A DNA stretch of 64,000 bases from Actinomadura coerulea. Lineage in GTDB: Bacteria; Actinomycetota; Actinomycetes; Streptosporangiales; Streptosporangiaceae. The stretch's first letter is position 1, and each line of letters starts with the position of its first letter. The stretch covers positions 2,170,001 through 2,234,000 of the forward strand of contig NZ_JACHMQ010000001.1 of assembly GCF_014208105.1 (NCBI RefSeq), read 5' to 3'. This document shows, piece by piece, positions 36,157-44,940 of the stretch. Below the pieces are notes generated by a model. The model was given only the letters and a program-made list of their open reading frames with translations. It was not told where the DNA came from and ran no database searches. The position numbers and the translations under genes are program-made.

Positions 36157-38921
36157 GCGACGGACGAGTAGGCGACGACCCCGCGGCGCATGGCGTCCAT
36201 GGCGCGGCGGGCGGTCTTGCGGATGTGGCTGTTGGCGGGGGCGGCGTCGGTGACCTGGCCGAGGAGGTCGAGGAGCTGCTTGACGGCCCGCACGAAGTCG
36301 CCCGCGGTGAGGTCGCTCTCCATCAGCACCTCGTCGAGGTCGTCGCCCTTGGCCCACCGGTAGGCGGTCCACGCGAAGCCGAGGTCGGGCTCGCGCAGGA
36401 ACGAGACGCGGTTGTCCCGCTCGACGCCCTCCAGCACGCCCCAGAGCCGCACCATGGCCGCCAGGGCGTCCTGGGCCGGGCCGGGGGGCGTTCGGGGCGG
36501 CGTGGCGTCGTCGGGCTGCCGCGACTCGTAGACGAGGGCGGACACGCACGCGGCCAGCTCGGCCGGGCCGAGCTTCTCCCACAGGCCCTCGCGCAGGCTC
36601 TCGGCCGTGAGCAGGTCCAGCTCGTTGTAGATGCGGCCCAGGCGCCGGCCCTCGGCGGTGACGTCGTCGCCGTCGAGGTAGCCGAGCTGCTGCAGGACGG
36701 CGCAGACGCGGTCGAAGGTGCGGGCGATGACCTGGGAGCGGCCCTCGACACGGCGCCGGAGCTGCTCGGTCTCGCGGTCGAGGCGGTGGTAGCGCTCGGC
36801 CCAGCGGGCATGGTCCTCGCGCTTGTCGCAGCCGTGCACCGGATGCCGGCGCAGCTCGCCGCGCAGCCGGGCGATCTCGGCGTCGTCGGTGGCGGGCGAG
36901 TCGCCGCGCGAGCGCCGCCGCTCGCGCACGTCGTCGGGGACCTTGTTGCGCAGCGTGGACGCCAGGTCGCGGCGGTCCTGGGGGTTGCGGGGGCTGAAGG
37001 ACTTCGGGACGCGGATCCGCTCGACGGGCTCGACGGCGCGCGGGAAGTCCTGGATCGACAGGCGCTGCACGGACCGGTTCACGGTCAGCACGAGCGGCGC
37101 GGGCCCGTCGGAGCGGCGGCCGACGCCGGGGTCCAGGACGACGGCCAGGCCCGAGCGCCGCCCGGACGGGACGAGGATGACATCGCCCGGACGCAGCCGC
37201 TCCAGGGAACGGGCGGCCTCGGCGCGGCGGGCCCCGGCCCGCTCGCGCGACAGCTCGGACTCGCGGTCCGACAGCCGCCGCCGCATCGCGGCGTACTCCA
37301 TGAAGTCGCCCAGGTGGCACTCGGCGGCCTTGGCGTAGCCCTGGAGGGCCTCCTCGTTCTTGTGCACCTGGCGGGCCAGGCCGACGACGGCGCGGTCGGC
37401 CTGGAACTGCGCGAACGACTCCTCCAGGAGCGTGCGGGCCCGCTCGACGCCGACGGCGCCGACCAGGTTGACGGCCATGTTGTAGGACGGCCGGAAACTG
37501 GAGTTCAGCGGGTAGGTGCGGGTGCCGGCCAGCCCGGCCACGGACGCGGGCTCGACGTTCGGGCCCCACACCACGACGGCGTGGCCCTCGACGTCGATGC
37601 CGCGCCGCCCGGCGCGCCCGGTGAGCTGCGTGTACTCGCCCGGGGTGAGGTCGACGTGGGCTTCGCCGTTCCACTTGTCCAGCTTCTCGATCACCACGGT
37701 GCGGGCGGGCATGTTGATGCCGAGCGCGAGCGTCTCGGTCGCGAACACCGCCTTGATCAGCCCGCGGGTGAACAGCTCCTCGACGATCTCCTTGAACGTG
37801 GGGAGCATCCCGGCGTGGTGGGCGGCGACGCCGCGCTCCAGCGCCTCCCGGAAGTCGCCGTAGCCGAGGATCCGCAGGTCCTCCGGGGCGATGTCGGCGG
37901 TGCGCAGGTCGGCGTGCGCGCGGATCTCCTCGGCCTCCTCCCGGGAGGTCAGCCGGATCCCGGCGTGCAGGCACTGCAGGACGGCGGCGTCGCAGCCCGC
38001 GCGGCTGAAGATGAACGTGATCGCCGGGAGCAGCCCGGCGCGATCCAGCCGCTCGATCACCTCCGGCCGGGCGGGCGGCCGGAACCGCTGCGGGCGCGGG
38101 GCCCGGCGGCGGCCGGTGCGTCGCCCCTGGTTGACCTTGGCGCGCCGGACCTCCTCCACCGCCATCCGGGTCAGCTGCGGGTTCAGCCTGGCCTGCCGGT
38201 CCCCGCCCTTGCCGGTGTCGACGAACAGGTCGTACAGCCGCGTCCCCACCAGCATGTGCTGGAACAGCGGGACGGGGCGGTGCTCGTCCACGATCACGGC
38301 GGTGTCGCCGCGGACCTCGTGCAGCCACTCGCCGAACTCCTCGGCGTTGCTGACGGTCGCCGACAGCGCCACGATCCGCACCGAGTCCGGGACGTGGATG
38401 ATCACTTCTTCCCAGACGGCGCCGCGGAACCGGTCGGCGAGGTAGTGCACCTCGTCCATCACGACGAACGCCAGACCCGCGAGGGTCTGGGAGCCCGCGT
38501 ACAGCATGTTCCGCAGGACCTCGGTCGTCATGACGACGATCGGGGCCTCCCCGTTGACGCTGTTGTCGCCGGTCAGCAGGCCCACCTTCTCCGGCCCGTA
38601 GCGGCGGACGAGGTCGGCGTACTTCTGGTTCGACAGCGCCTTGATCGGCGTGGTGTAGAAGCACTTGGTGCCGCCGGTCAGGGCGAGGTGGACCGCGAAC
38701 TCCCCCACCACCGTCTTGCCGGAACCGGTCGGGGCGGCGACCAGCACGCCGCTGCCGCCCTCCAGGGCCTGGCACGCCTCCAGCTGGAACGCGTCGAGCT
38801 CGAAGTCGTACAGCGTCCGGAAGTCCAGCAGGGCCGGGCCGTGCCCGCCGGTGCGCCTGCGGTAGGCGGCGTAGCGCTGGGCCGGGCTCTGTCCGGCCGA
38901 CGTGGTGTCGGGGGTGGTCAT
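36153..38921 (-). CDS. helY: HelY-type Ski2-like DEAD/DEAH-box helicase
   Basis: A 922-residue superfamily 2 helicase. Walker A APTGSGKT at 63-70, DEVH box VVMDEVHYLAD around 155, motif III ALSATVSN, motif VI QLTGRAGRRG, then a winged-helix/ratchet region and a C-terminal DSHCT-like domain (LWGVLEGVERDNRVSFL, ESDLTAGDFVRAVKQLLDLL). It matches mycobacterial HelY, which lies downstream of tatC there as well. The ATG at 38921 follows a 38-base gap from tatC, so it is probably cotranscribed. It likely remodels RNA or DNA; the actual substrate in actinobacteria is not settled. Confidence 0.92.
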   Translation of the reverse strand: MTTPDTTSAGQSPAQRYAAYRRRTGGHGPALLDFRTLYDFELDAFQLEACQALEGGSGVLVAAPTGSGKTVVGEFAVHLALTGGTKCFYTTPIKALSNQKYADLVRRYGPEKVGLLTGDNSVNGEAPIVVMTTEVLRNMLYAGSQTLAGLAFVVMDEVHYLADRFRGAVWEEVIIHVPDSVRIVALSATVSNAEEFGEWLHEVRGDTAVIVDEHRPVPLFQHMLVGTRLYDLFVDTGKGGDRQARLNPQLTRMAVEEVRRAKVNQGRRTGRRRAPRPQRFRPPARPEVIERLDRAGLLPAITFIFSRAGCDAAVLQCLHAGIRLTSREEAEEIRAHADLRTADIAPEDLRILGYGDFREALERGVAAHHAGMLPTFKEIVEELFTRGLIKAVFATETLALGINMPARTVVIEKLDKWNGEAHVDLTPGEYTQLTGRAGRRGIDVEGHAVVVWGPNVEPASVAGLAGTRTYPLNSSFRPSYNMAVNLVGAVGVERARTLLEESFAQFQADRAVVGLARQVHKNEEALQGYAKAAECHLGDFMEYAAMRRRLSDRESELSRERAGARRAEAARSLERLRPGDVILVPSGRRSGLAVVLDPGVGRRSDGPAPLVLTVNRSVQRLSIQDFPRAVEPVERIRVPKSFSPRNPQDRRDLASTLRNKVPDDVRERRRSRGDSPATDDAEIARLRGELRRHPVHGCDKREDHARWAERYHRLDRETEQLRRRVEGRSQVIARTFDRVCAVLQQLGYLDGDDVTAEGRRLGRIYNELDLLTAESLREGLWEKLGPAELAACVSALVYESRQPDDATPPRTPPGPAQDALAAMVRLWGVLEGVERDNRVSFLREPDLGFAWTAYRWAKGDDLDEVLMESDLTAGDFVRAVKQLLDLLGQVTDAAPANSHIRKTARRAMDAMRRGVVAYSSVA

Positions 38922-38959
38922 ACCTTCGAGCCTACGGTTTCGACAGGCCCGATACCCAA

Positions 38960-39832
38960 TCAGCGGGCCCGGTCGCCCTTCTCCAGCTCCGCGTCGATCG
39001 ATTCGAGGTCGAGGGGGGAGACCTCGTCGTCGGACAGGCCCGCGTACGGGTCGGGACGGCGGGCCCGCCTGCGGTCGTTGAGGAAGGCCAGCAGCGCGGC
39101 GATCTCGAACAGCAGGACGGTCGGCAGCGCGAGCGCGAGCATCGTGAACGGGTCGGCGCTCGGCGTGGCGACCGCCGCGAAGACGAAGATGCCGAACAGG
39201 ATCAGCCGCTGGGACCGGCGGATCCGCGACGAGCTCAGCACGCCCGCCATGTTCAGCACGATCACGAACAGCGGGAGCTCGAACGTCAGCCCGAACACCA
39301 GGAGCATCGTCAGCACGTAGCTGAGATAGCTGTCGACCGTGATCAGGGGCTTGACGTCGTCGGCGACGAACCCCAGGAAGATCGCCAGGCCCTTGTCGAC
39401 GGTCAGGTACGCCAGGCCGGTGCCGACGAAGAACAGCGGGACGGCCGCGCCCAGGAACACGTACGTCCAGCGGCGCTCCCGCTGGTACAGGCCGGGCGCC
39501 ACGAACCCCCAGAGCTGGTACAGCCAGACCGGCGCGGAGATGACCCCGCCGATGATGCAGGAGATCTTCAGCTTCAGGAAGAACGAGGAGAAGATCCCGT
39601 TGACGAAGAGGGAGCACTCGTCCTTGTCGACCACGTGGGACTGGGGCAGGGAGCAGTACGGCTGCTTGAGGAAGTCCCAGACCGGGTCGAACAGCAGCCA
39701 GCCGAGGATCGCGCCCACCATGAAGGCCAGCACGGCCTTGATCAGCCTGTTCCGCAGCTCACGGAGGTGGTCCATGAGGGGCATGCGGCCGTCGGGGGCG
39801 GCGTCGCGCCTGTTCAGCTTCATCGTCGGCAT
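38960..39832 (-). CDS. tatC: Twin-arginine translocase subunit TatC
   Basis: A 290-residue polytopic membrane protein, the Tat signal-peptide receptor. The N-terminal PLMDHLRELRNRLIKAVLAF motif is diagnostic, followed by six transmembrane helices including SAPVWLYQLWGFVAPGLYQRERRW and TFELPLFVIVLNMAGV, and a charged C-terminal tail. Start at 39832 (MPTMKLNRR); a second ATG three codons later is equally possible. Follows tatA by 37 bases. tatB is not adjacent, as is usual in actinomycetes. Confidence 0.95.
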   Translation of the reverse strand: MPTMKLNRRDAAPDGRMPLMDHLRELRNRLIKAVLAFMVGAILGWLLFDPVWDFLKQPYCSLPQSHVVDKDECSLFVNGIFSSFFLKLKISCIIGGVISAPVWLYQLWGFVAPGLYQRERRWTYVFLGAAVPLFFVGTGLAYLTVDKGLAIFLGFVADDVKPLITVDSYLSYVLTMLLVFGLTFELPLFVIVLNMAGVLSSSRIRRSQRLILFGIFVFAAVATPSADPFTMLALALPTVLLFEIAALLAFLNDRRRARRPDPYAGLSDDEVSPLDLESIDAELEKGDRAR

Positions 39833-39869
39833 TCGGCTCGGGGGTGGCGGGTCGGGGCGAGGGGCCGGG

Positions 39870-40235
39870 TCAGGCCTTGCGCGCCTGGCCGGGGTCCGAG
39901 ACCGGCACGCCCTGGATCGGCTCGCCCGAGCCCAGCGCGCCGCGGGAGCGCTGACCGCCCTCGGTGGCCGCCGCCTCGCGCTCCAGCCGGGCCGCCTCCT
40001 CGCGCAGCCGCGCCGCCCTGTCGCGCGCGTCGTCGCCCTGCGAGGACGGCATGGTCTTGGCGGGCCGGTCGGCGGGCGCGTCGTCATCGTCCTCGCGCAG
40101 GCCCTTGGTCTCGGCCTTCAGGATGCGCGCCGACTTGCCCAGCGAACGGGCGAGCTGGGGCAGCTTCGCCGACCCGAAGATCAGGACGACGACCAGCAGG
40201 ATGATGAGCAGTTCGGGGGTCCCGATGTTCGGCAT
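39870..40235 (-). CDS. tatA: Twin-arginine translocase subunit TatA
   Basis: A 121-residue pore-forming Tat subunit. One transmembrane helix ([28 protein letters not shown], residues about 6-25) is followed by the amphipathic helix with FGSAKLP. A longer than usual charged cytoplasmic tail includes an [15 protein letters not shown] coiled-coil stretch. Together with TatC it exports folded proteins bearing twin-arginine signals. It lies 26 bases downstream of the small membrane-protein gene. Confidence 0.95.
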   Translation of the reverse strand: MPNIGTPELLIILLVVVLIFGSAKLPQLARSLGKSARILKAETKGLREDDDDAPADRPAKTMPSSQGDDARDRAARLREEAARLEREAAATEGGQRSRGALGSGEPIQGVPVSDPGQARKA

Positions 40236-40261
40236 GTGCAGTCCTCTTCGACAGGTGACAA

Positions 40262-40510
40262 TCAGGACGATCGTACGCCGTCCCCGGGCGGTTGTGGCGA
40301 TCGATCGTCCTCGAGCCGGGAGAGTTCATCGCGCAGCGCCGACCGTTCCGGTTCCAGCCGGCGCCTGGTGCGTTCCAGTTCACGTCCGAAGCGCCGCACG
40401 CCCAGCCACACCTTGAACGCGCACCAGGCGAGCACGGCCAGCCCGGCGAACCCGAGCGACACCGACACCGAAACCCACGCCACGCCCGCCACGCTATCCG
40501 ATCCGCTCAC
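40262..40510 (-). CDS. Small single-span membrane protein with coiled coil
   Basis: An 82-residue protein: a transmembrane segment at about 9-36 ([20 protein letters not shown]) and a highly charged helix ([31 protein letters not shown]) likely to be a cytosolic coiled coil. The GTG at 40510 overlaps the pafC stop (GTGA, complement of 40507-40510), so it is translationally coupled to pafC and 26 bases ahead of tatA. No family recognised. Its size and helix plan resemble TatB/TatA-like or septum-associated small proteins, but it lacks the TatA FGxxxLP motif. Confidence 0.75.
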   Translation of the reverse strand: MSGSDSVAGVAWVSVSVSLGFAGLAVLAWCAFKVWLGVRRFGRELERTRRRLEPERSALRDELSRLEDDRSPQPPGDGVRSS

Positions 40511-41508
40511 GCCAGGCCGTACCGGGCCAGCGCCCGCGCCGCGTCGTCCCGCACCCCGGCCGCGACCGCCTCCGGGGCCACGACCCGGCCCTGGTCGCCG
40601 AGCCGCAGCGCCAGGCCCCGCACCCAGCGGGCGTCCGGGGTGCGCAGGACGACCCGGAGCCGCCCCTCCCCCAGTTCCTCCACGGTCTCGCACGGGTAGT
40701 AGTCGGCGACCCACCGGCCGCGCGGGGACAGCTCCAGGGTGACCGCCTGGTCCTGCGGCGAGGGGCGGAACAGGCCGGCGTCCACGTCGATCGGCTCCGC
40801 GTCGTCCGGAACCTCGGCGGGCACGTCCAGCACCGACAGGTCGGCGATCCGGTCCAGCTTGAACAGCCGCACCCCCTCGGCCCGGCGGCACCAGCCCTCG
40901 AGGTAGGTGGTGCCCTCCACGACCAGCAGCCGCATCGGGTCGACGTCGCGCTCGGTGTTCTCGTCGCGCGCCGGGACGTAGTAGGTCAGGTGGACGCGGC
41001 GCTTCGCCGCGATCGCCTCGCGCAGCACGCCGACCGCGGTGCGGGCCGAATCGGCGGAACCGCCCCGGGAGTCCACCTCCACGGCGACCTTGCTGGACAC
41101 CGCCGCGGCCGCGCCCGCCGCGCCCTCCAGCTTGGCGATCACGCGGCTGAGCGCGTCCCGGTCGTGCAGCTCGGGGATCTCCGCCAGCATCCGCAGGGCC
41201 ACCAGCAGCGCGCTCGCCTCGTCGACCTTCAGCCGCAGCGGCCGGGCGATCGACTCCGCCTCCGCCACCGTGATCTCCCCGCCCTCGTAGGACAGGTCGA
41301 TCGGGCAGTAGGGGTCGGGCGCGCGCAGCTCCACGCACCACAGCAGGTTCAGGTCGTCGATCAGCTGCTTCTCGGTCACCCCGAACGCGGCGGCGGCCTC
41401 GCCGAGCGCGACCGAGTCGCGGTTCACCACGTACGGCACGAGCGCCAGCAGGCGCGCCAGCCGGTCGGTGGACGTCGTGGCCGCCTTGGCCGCCGTCTTC
41501 GCCGTCAT
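40507..41508 (-). CDS. pafC: WYL-domain regulator PafC
   Basis: A 333-residue protein: an N-terminal winged helix (DRLARLLALVPYVVNRDSVALGEAAAAFGVTEKQLIDDLNLLW), a WYL domain (RVHLTYYVPARDENTERDVDPMRLLVVEGTTYLEGWC) and a WCX C-terminal extension. In mycobacteria PafB and PafC form a heterodimer that activates the LexA-independent DNA damage response when single-stranded DNA is sensed. ATG overlaps the pafB stop (ATGA, complement of 41505-41508). pafA is not directly upstream here, unlike in mycobacteria. Confidence 0.92.
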   Translation of the reverse strand: MTAKTAAKAATTSTDRLARLLALVPYVVNRDSVALGEAAAAFGVTEKQLIDDLNLLWCVELRAPDPYCPIDLSYEGGEITVAEAESIARPLRLKVDEASALLVALRMLAEIPELHDRDALSRVIAKLEGAAGAAAAVSSKVAVEVDSRGGSADSARTAVGVLREAIAAKRRVHLTYYVPARDENTERDVDPMRLLVVEGTTYLEGWCRRAEGVRLFKLDRIADLSVLDVPAEVPDDAEPIDVDAGLFRPSPQDQAVTLELSPRGRWVADYYPCETVEELGEGRLRVVLRTPDARWVRGLALRLGDQGRVVAPEAVAAGVRDDAARALARYGLA

Positions 41509-42530
41509 CGGCCGCTCATCTCCCCATGCTCGCCGTGCGCCGCCGGGTGCGCGCCGTCCGCCGCCAGCACCGACTTCAGGTGCTGGATCACCGCCTCGCG
41601 CAGGTCGGGCGGGTCGAGGACCACCACGTCGTCGGCGAACCGCGCGAGGTAGGGCGCGAACCGGTCGACGTCCCGGAAGGTCAGGACCGCCTCGTCCCAC
41701 TCCCCGTCCCAGGCCGGCTCCTCGGCCGGGCGGACGTCGCGGGCCCAGCGCCGCGGGCCCTGCGCCGCGCCGCGGCGCAGCCGGACGGCCGCCGGGCGGG
41801 GCTCGCCGAGCGGCTCGCTCCAGTCGAACGCGATGCGCCGCACGTCCACCCCGTCCGGGACCGTCACCGACCCGGGCGGGCCGTCCGGCGCGACGTCCCC
41901 GACGATGCGGCTCAGCCGGAACACCCGCTGCTCGTCGCGGTCGCGGTCGAACCCGACCACGTACCAGCGGCCCCGCCGGCTCACCACGCCCCACGGGTCC
42001 AGGTGGCGGCGCGCCACCGACGTGCGCCCGATGCCCTGGTAGTCGAAGGCGACCGGGCGGCCGTCGCGCACCGCCTCCCACAGGGCGGGGAAGGACGGGT
42101 CCTGGGTGTTCACCCGCGGCTCGATGCCGGTCGCGGCGGCCACGTCGGTCTCCACCCCGGCCGCGCGCAGCTTCAGCAGCGCCCCCGACGCCGCCTCGGC
42201 CATGCTGGCGCGCTGCCACACCCGCGCCGCCAGGCCCAGCACCGCCGCCTCGTCCGGGCTCAGGTGGATCTCGGGCAGCTCGTAGGCCTGCGGGGGGATC
42301 CGGTAGCCGATCTCCTCGCCGCCGCCGCCCTGCTGGTCGCTGCCGACCTCCAGCGGGACGCCGAGCTCGCGCAGCTCCTCCTTGTCCCGCTCGAACATGC
42401 GCTTGAACGCCTCGTCGGAGTCGGGGTAGCCGGGCACCGCCCGGCGGATCTGCTCGGCCGTCAGATAGCGCCGGGTGGCGAGCAGGCAGACCACCAGGTT
42501 CAGCAGCCGCTCGGTCTTGCGCCGCGACAC
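41505..42530 (-). CDS. pafB: WYL-domain regulator PafB
   Basis: A 341-residue partner of PafC. Residues 1-60 are the winged helix (MSRRKTERLLNLVVCLLATRRYLTAEQIRRAV), with FKRMFERDKEELRELGVPLE typical of the family. The WYL domain includes AFDYQGIGRTSVARRHLDPWGVVSRRGRWYVVGFDRDR, and a WCX region follows. GTG start at 42530 with GAGGAACGAGG upstream. First gene of the pafB-pafC-orf-tatA-tatC-helY run and divergent from the DUF3866 gene. Confidence 0.92.
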   Translation of the reverse strand: MSRRKTERLLNLVVCLLATRRYLTAEQIRRAVPGYPDSDEAFKRMFERDKEELRELGVPLEVGSDQQGGGGEEIGYRIPPQAYELPEIHLSPDEAAVLGLAARVWQRASMAEAASGALLKLRAAGVETDVAAATGIEPRVNTQDPSFPALWEAVRDGRPVAFDYQGIGRTSVARRHLDPWGVVSRRGRWYVVGFDRDRDEQRVFRLSRIVGDVAPDGPPGSVTVPDGVDVRRIAFDWSEPLGEPRPAAVRLRRGAAQGPRRWARDVRPAEEPAWDGEWDEAVLTFRDVDRFAPYLARFADDVVVLDPPDLREAVIQHLKSVLAADGAHPAAHGEHGEMSGR

Positions 42531-42625
42531 TTCGCCACCACCTCGTTCCTCCGTGAGCCCCGAACCCCGGCCGGCGTGCCGATCGTCCCCACGTGCCGTC
42601 GTGCAGGACGCTACCGTTTCCCGGT

Positions 42626-43708
42626 GTGATCCGATGGCGCAAAGGCACAGTCGAGGACATCCGCCGCGAATGGCCGGGGGCGGTCGAGCTGGACGTCTCG
42701 ATCGGGGGCGAAGGGACGCACCGGGCCCTGGCCTATCCCGCCCTGGTGGGAAGGCCCGAACCGGGCGACACCGTCCTGCTCAACACTACGGCCTTGGCGA
42801 TGGGGCTCGGCACCGGCGGCTACGCGATGGTCGTCGCGGTCCCGGACCGGCTCCCGCCCGACCCGGAGGGGCCGGGCCACCTGGTCAAGGCCCGCTACAC
42901 CCCGCTGCAGGCCACCGTCCTCGGCGCCGACGAGCAGGACTCGCCCCACCACGAGGCCCTGCGCGACGCCGACTCGCTGGACGCGATGCCCGTCGTCGTC
43001 GCCGACCTGCACTCCGCGCTGCCGCCGATCCTGGCCGCCCTGCTGGCCGGGCGCCCGGGCGCCCGGGTCGTCTACGTGATGCCGGACGGCGGCGCGCTGC
43101 CGTCGTGGTTCTCGATGTCGATCGCCAGACTGAAGGACGCCGGGGCGCTCGCCGCGACCGTCACCGTGGGGCAGGCGTTCGGCGGCGACCTGGAGGCCGT
43201 CACCGTCCACACCGGGCTGCTGGCCGCGCGGCTCGTCCTCGAGGCCGACGCGGTGGTCCTCGCCCAGGGCCCGGGGAATCTGGGGACGGGCACCAGGTGG
43301 GGGTTCTCGGGCGTCTCGGCGGGCGAGGCCGTCAACGCCGCGTCCGTGCTCGGCGGCCGGCCGGTGGGGTCGCTGCGGGTCAGCGAGGGCGACAGGCGCG
43401 AGCGCCACATCGGCGTCTCGCACCATTCCGTCACCGCCTACGGGCGCGTGGCGCTCGCCCGCGCCGACATCCCCGTCCCCGAGCTCGGGGGCCCCTTCGG
43501 CGCCCGCGTCGCCGCCGGGGCCGCGCCGCTGGGCGACCGGCACCGGCTCGTCCCCGTCCCCGTGGACGGCCTCCACGAGGTCCTCAGGGCCGCCGAGAAG
43601 GACTGGGGCGTCCGGCTGTCGACCATGGGGCGCCGGCTGGACGAGGACCTCCCCTACTTCCTGGCGGCCGCCGCCGCCGGCCGCCACACGGCCGCCCTGC
43701 TCGGCTGA
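42626..43708 (+). CDS. DUF3866 family protein
   Basis: A 360-residue protein of unknown function conserved in Gram-positive bacteria. It has an N-terminal beta-rich part (IRWRKGTVEDIRREWPGAVELDV, DTVLLNTTALAMGLGTGGYAMVVAV) and an alpha/beta part (VVYVMPDGGALPSWFSMSIARLKDAG, VVLAQGPGNLGTGTRWGFSGVSAGEAVN). The GTG at 42626 has no ribosome binding site, but TACCGT at 42612-42617 stands 8 bases before it, as in leaderless genes. It is the only plus-strand gene inside the proteasome-Tat block. No function should be assumed. Confidence 0.85.
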   Translation: MIRWRKGTVEDIRREWPGAVELDVSIGGEGTHRALAYPALVGRPEPGDTVLLNTTALAMGLGTGGYAMVVAVPDRLPPDPEGPGHLVKARYTPLQATVLGADEQDSPHHEALRDADSLDAMPVVVADLHSALPPILAALLAGRPGARVVYVMPDGGALPSWFSMSIARLKDAGALAATVTVGQAFGGDLEAVTVHTGLLAARLVLEADAVVLAQGPGNLGTGTRWGFSGVSAGEAVNAASVLGGRPVGSLRVSEGDRRERHIGVSHHSVTAYGRVALARADIPVPELGGPFGARVAAGAAPLGDRHRLVPVPVDGLHEVLRAAEKDWGVRLSTMGRRLDEDLPYFLAAAAAGRHTAALLG

Positions 43709-43711
43709 CCC

Positions 43712-44203
43712 CTAGAGCGCCGCGGGCTCGGCGCCCGCGCCCGCGGCCTCCTCGGCGGTGTAGGACGAGGTGAACGTGAACGCCCGCGGCGAAGGGCCGT
43801 TCGCGCGGAGCAGCGCGAGGCGCTCCAGGGCCTCGCCGACGCTCGGGACATGCCCCGCCGGAACCCACCACAGCACCAGATGCGCGTCCGCGTGCCGCTG
43901 GAACCACTCGCGGCGGCGTCGCATCGTCTCCAGGTGGCCGCTGCGGTAGACGAAGTCCCACAGCGCCTCCGCCGACTCCCATACCGAGAAGTTGACGATG
44001 ACGTCCTCGCCGGCGGGGCGCATCCCGGTCGCGTCGGCCTCCCCCTCCTCCACCAGCCGCCAGACGAACCCCGGCGTCCCGTCGGCGAGCGCGTTCACCG
44101 GCTCCACCAGCGCGACGAAGTCCGCCATGCGCGGGTCACCGAGGGGGAAGCGGAGCGTGGCGAGGTTGAACTGCGCGAGGTGGTACCGGGTCCGTGTGCT
44201 CAT
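43712..44203 (-). CDS. DUF3291 domain protein (dimeric alpha-beta-barrel-like)
   Basis: A 163-residue protein matching the DUF3291 pattern: YHLAQFNLATLRFPLGDPRMADFVALVEPVNALADGTPGFVWRL, NFSVWESAEALWDFVYRSGHLETMRRRREWF and LVLWWVPAGHVPSVGEALERL. The fold is antibiotic-monooxygenase-like; some relatives act as small oxygenases, but no activity can be claimed. It starts 32 bases after the SufR-like regulator gene on the same strand and is probably its operon partner. Stop converges 3 bases from the DUF3866 stop. Confidence 0.85.
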   Translation of the reverse strand: MSTRTRYHLAQFNLATLRFPLGDPRMADFVALVEPVNALADGTPGFVWRLVEEGEADATGMRPAGEDVIVNFSVWESAEALWDFVYRSGHLETMRRRREWFQRHADAHLVLWWVPAGHVPSVGEALERLALLRANGPSPRAFTFTSSYTAEEAAGAGAEPAAL

Positions 44204-44235
44204 GAGCTCACCCCACCACGCCCGCCACTTCTATG

Positions 44236-44895
44236 TCAATGCTCATTGTCTTTAGAAGCGGCGGCCGCGGCGACGCAGCACCAGCCGGGCCGCGGATCCA
44301 TCCGGACCCGGACCCGCGAGCCCTCGACCAGCCCTTCGAGCAGCGCCAGGTTCATCCCGCAGACGAGCGGCGGGAACTGCTCGGCGACCGCGTGGAAGGG
44401 GCAGTTGCGCATGCGCAGGACGGCGCCGCCCTCGTCCGCGACCGGTTCGTAGCCGCGGCCGGCCAGCACGTCCGCCAGCTCCTCCAGGCCCCCGATCGGG
44501 GCGCCCGGGCCGCGCATCGCCCTGCCCCTGCGGCGGGCCGCGTCCTGGAGCTCCATGTCGAGGCCGGCCGTCTCGGCCGCCTCCGCCAGCAGGCCCGCCG
44601 CCGTCCGGTAGTCGCGGGCGGGCAGCGACACGTCCCGCTCCGCCGCCGAGCGCCGGTACACCTTCGCCGGTCGCCCCGCCCCCGGCCCCGACCGGCCCGT
44701 CAGCCGCCTGCTGCCGGCCTCCAGGAGCCCGGCGTCGACCAGCTTGTCCAGGTGGAACGCCGCCAGGGTCCGCGCGACCCCGGCCGCCTCGGCGGCCTCG
44801 CCCCGCCCCACCTCCCGGCCCTGCGCCGCGACGAACTCGTACAGCCGCCGCCGCACCGGATCCTGCAGCAGCGCGATCGCGTCGATGTCCTCCAT
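44236..44895 (-). CDS. SufR-like winged-helix regulator with C-terminal cysteines
   Basis: A 219-residue regulator of the COG2345 (predicted ArsR/SufR) type. The N-terminal winged helix spans about 5-62 (LLQDPVRRRLYEFVAAQG, ARTLAAFHLDKLVDAGLLE), then a linker and a C-terminal sensor domain with NCPFHAVAEQFPPLVC (Cys165, Cys179) and GWCCV (Cys206, Cys207). This spacing resembles the Fe-S ligand set of cyanobacterial SufR. No suf genes lie nearby; the next gene downstream is DUF3291. It may sense Fe-S status or oxidants, by inference. ATG at 44895. Confidence 0.85.
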   Translation of the reverse strand: MEDIDAIALLQDPVRRRLYEFVAAQGREVGRGEAAEAAGVARTLAAFHLDKLVDAGLLEAGSRRLTGRSGPGAGRPAKVYRRSAAERDVSLPARDYRTAAGLLAEAAETAGLDMELQDAARRRGRAMRGPGAPIGGLEELADVLAGRGYEPVADEGGAVLRMRNCPFHAVAEQFPPLVCGMNLALLEGLVEGSRVRVRMDPRPGWCCVAAAAASKDNEH

Positions 44896-44940
44896 CCCGC
44901 CATTCTAAGAACGACGGGGACTCGACTTAGAGTCCGCGGC

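Noticed and set aside
35286..39320. A 1344-codon plus-strand frame
   Set aside because: Antisense to helY and out of frame with DUF2236; composition and lack of motifs show it is a shadow frame.
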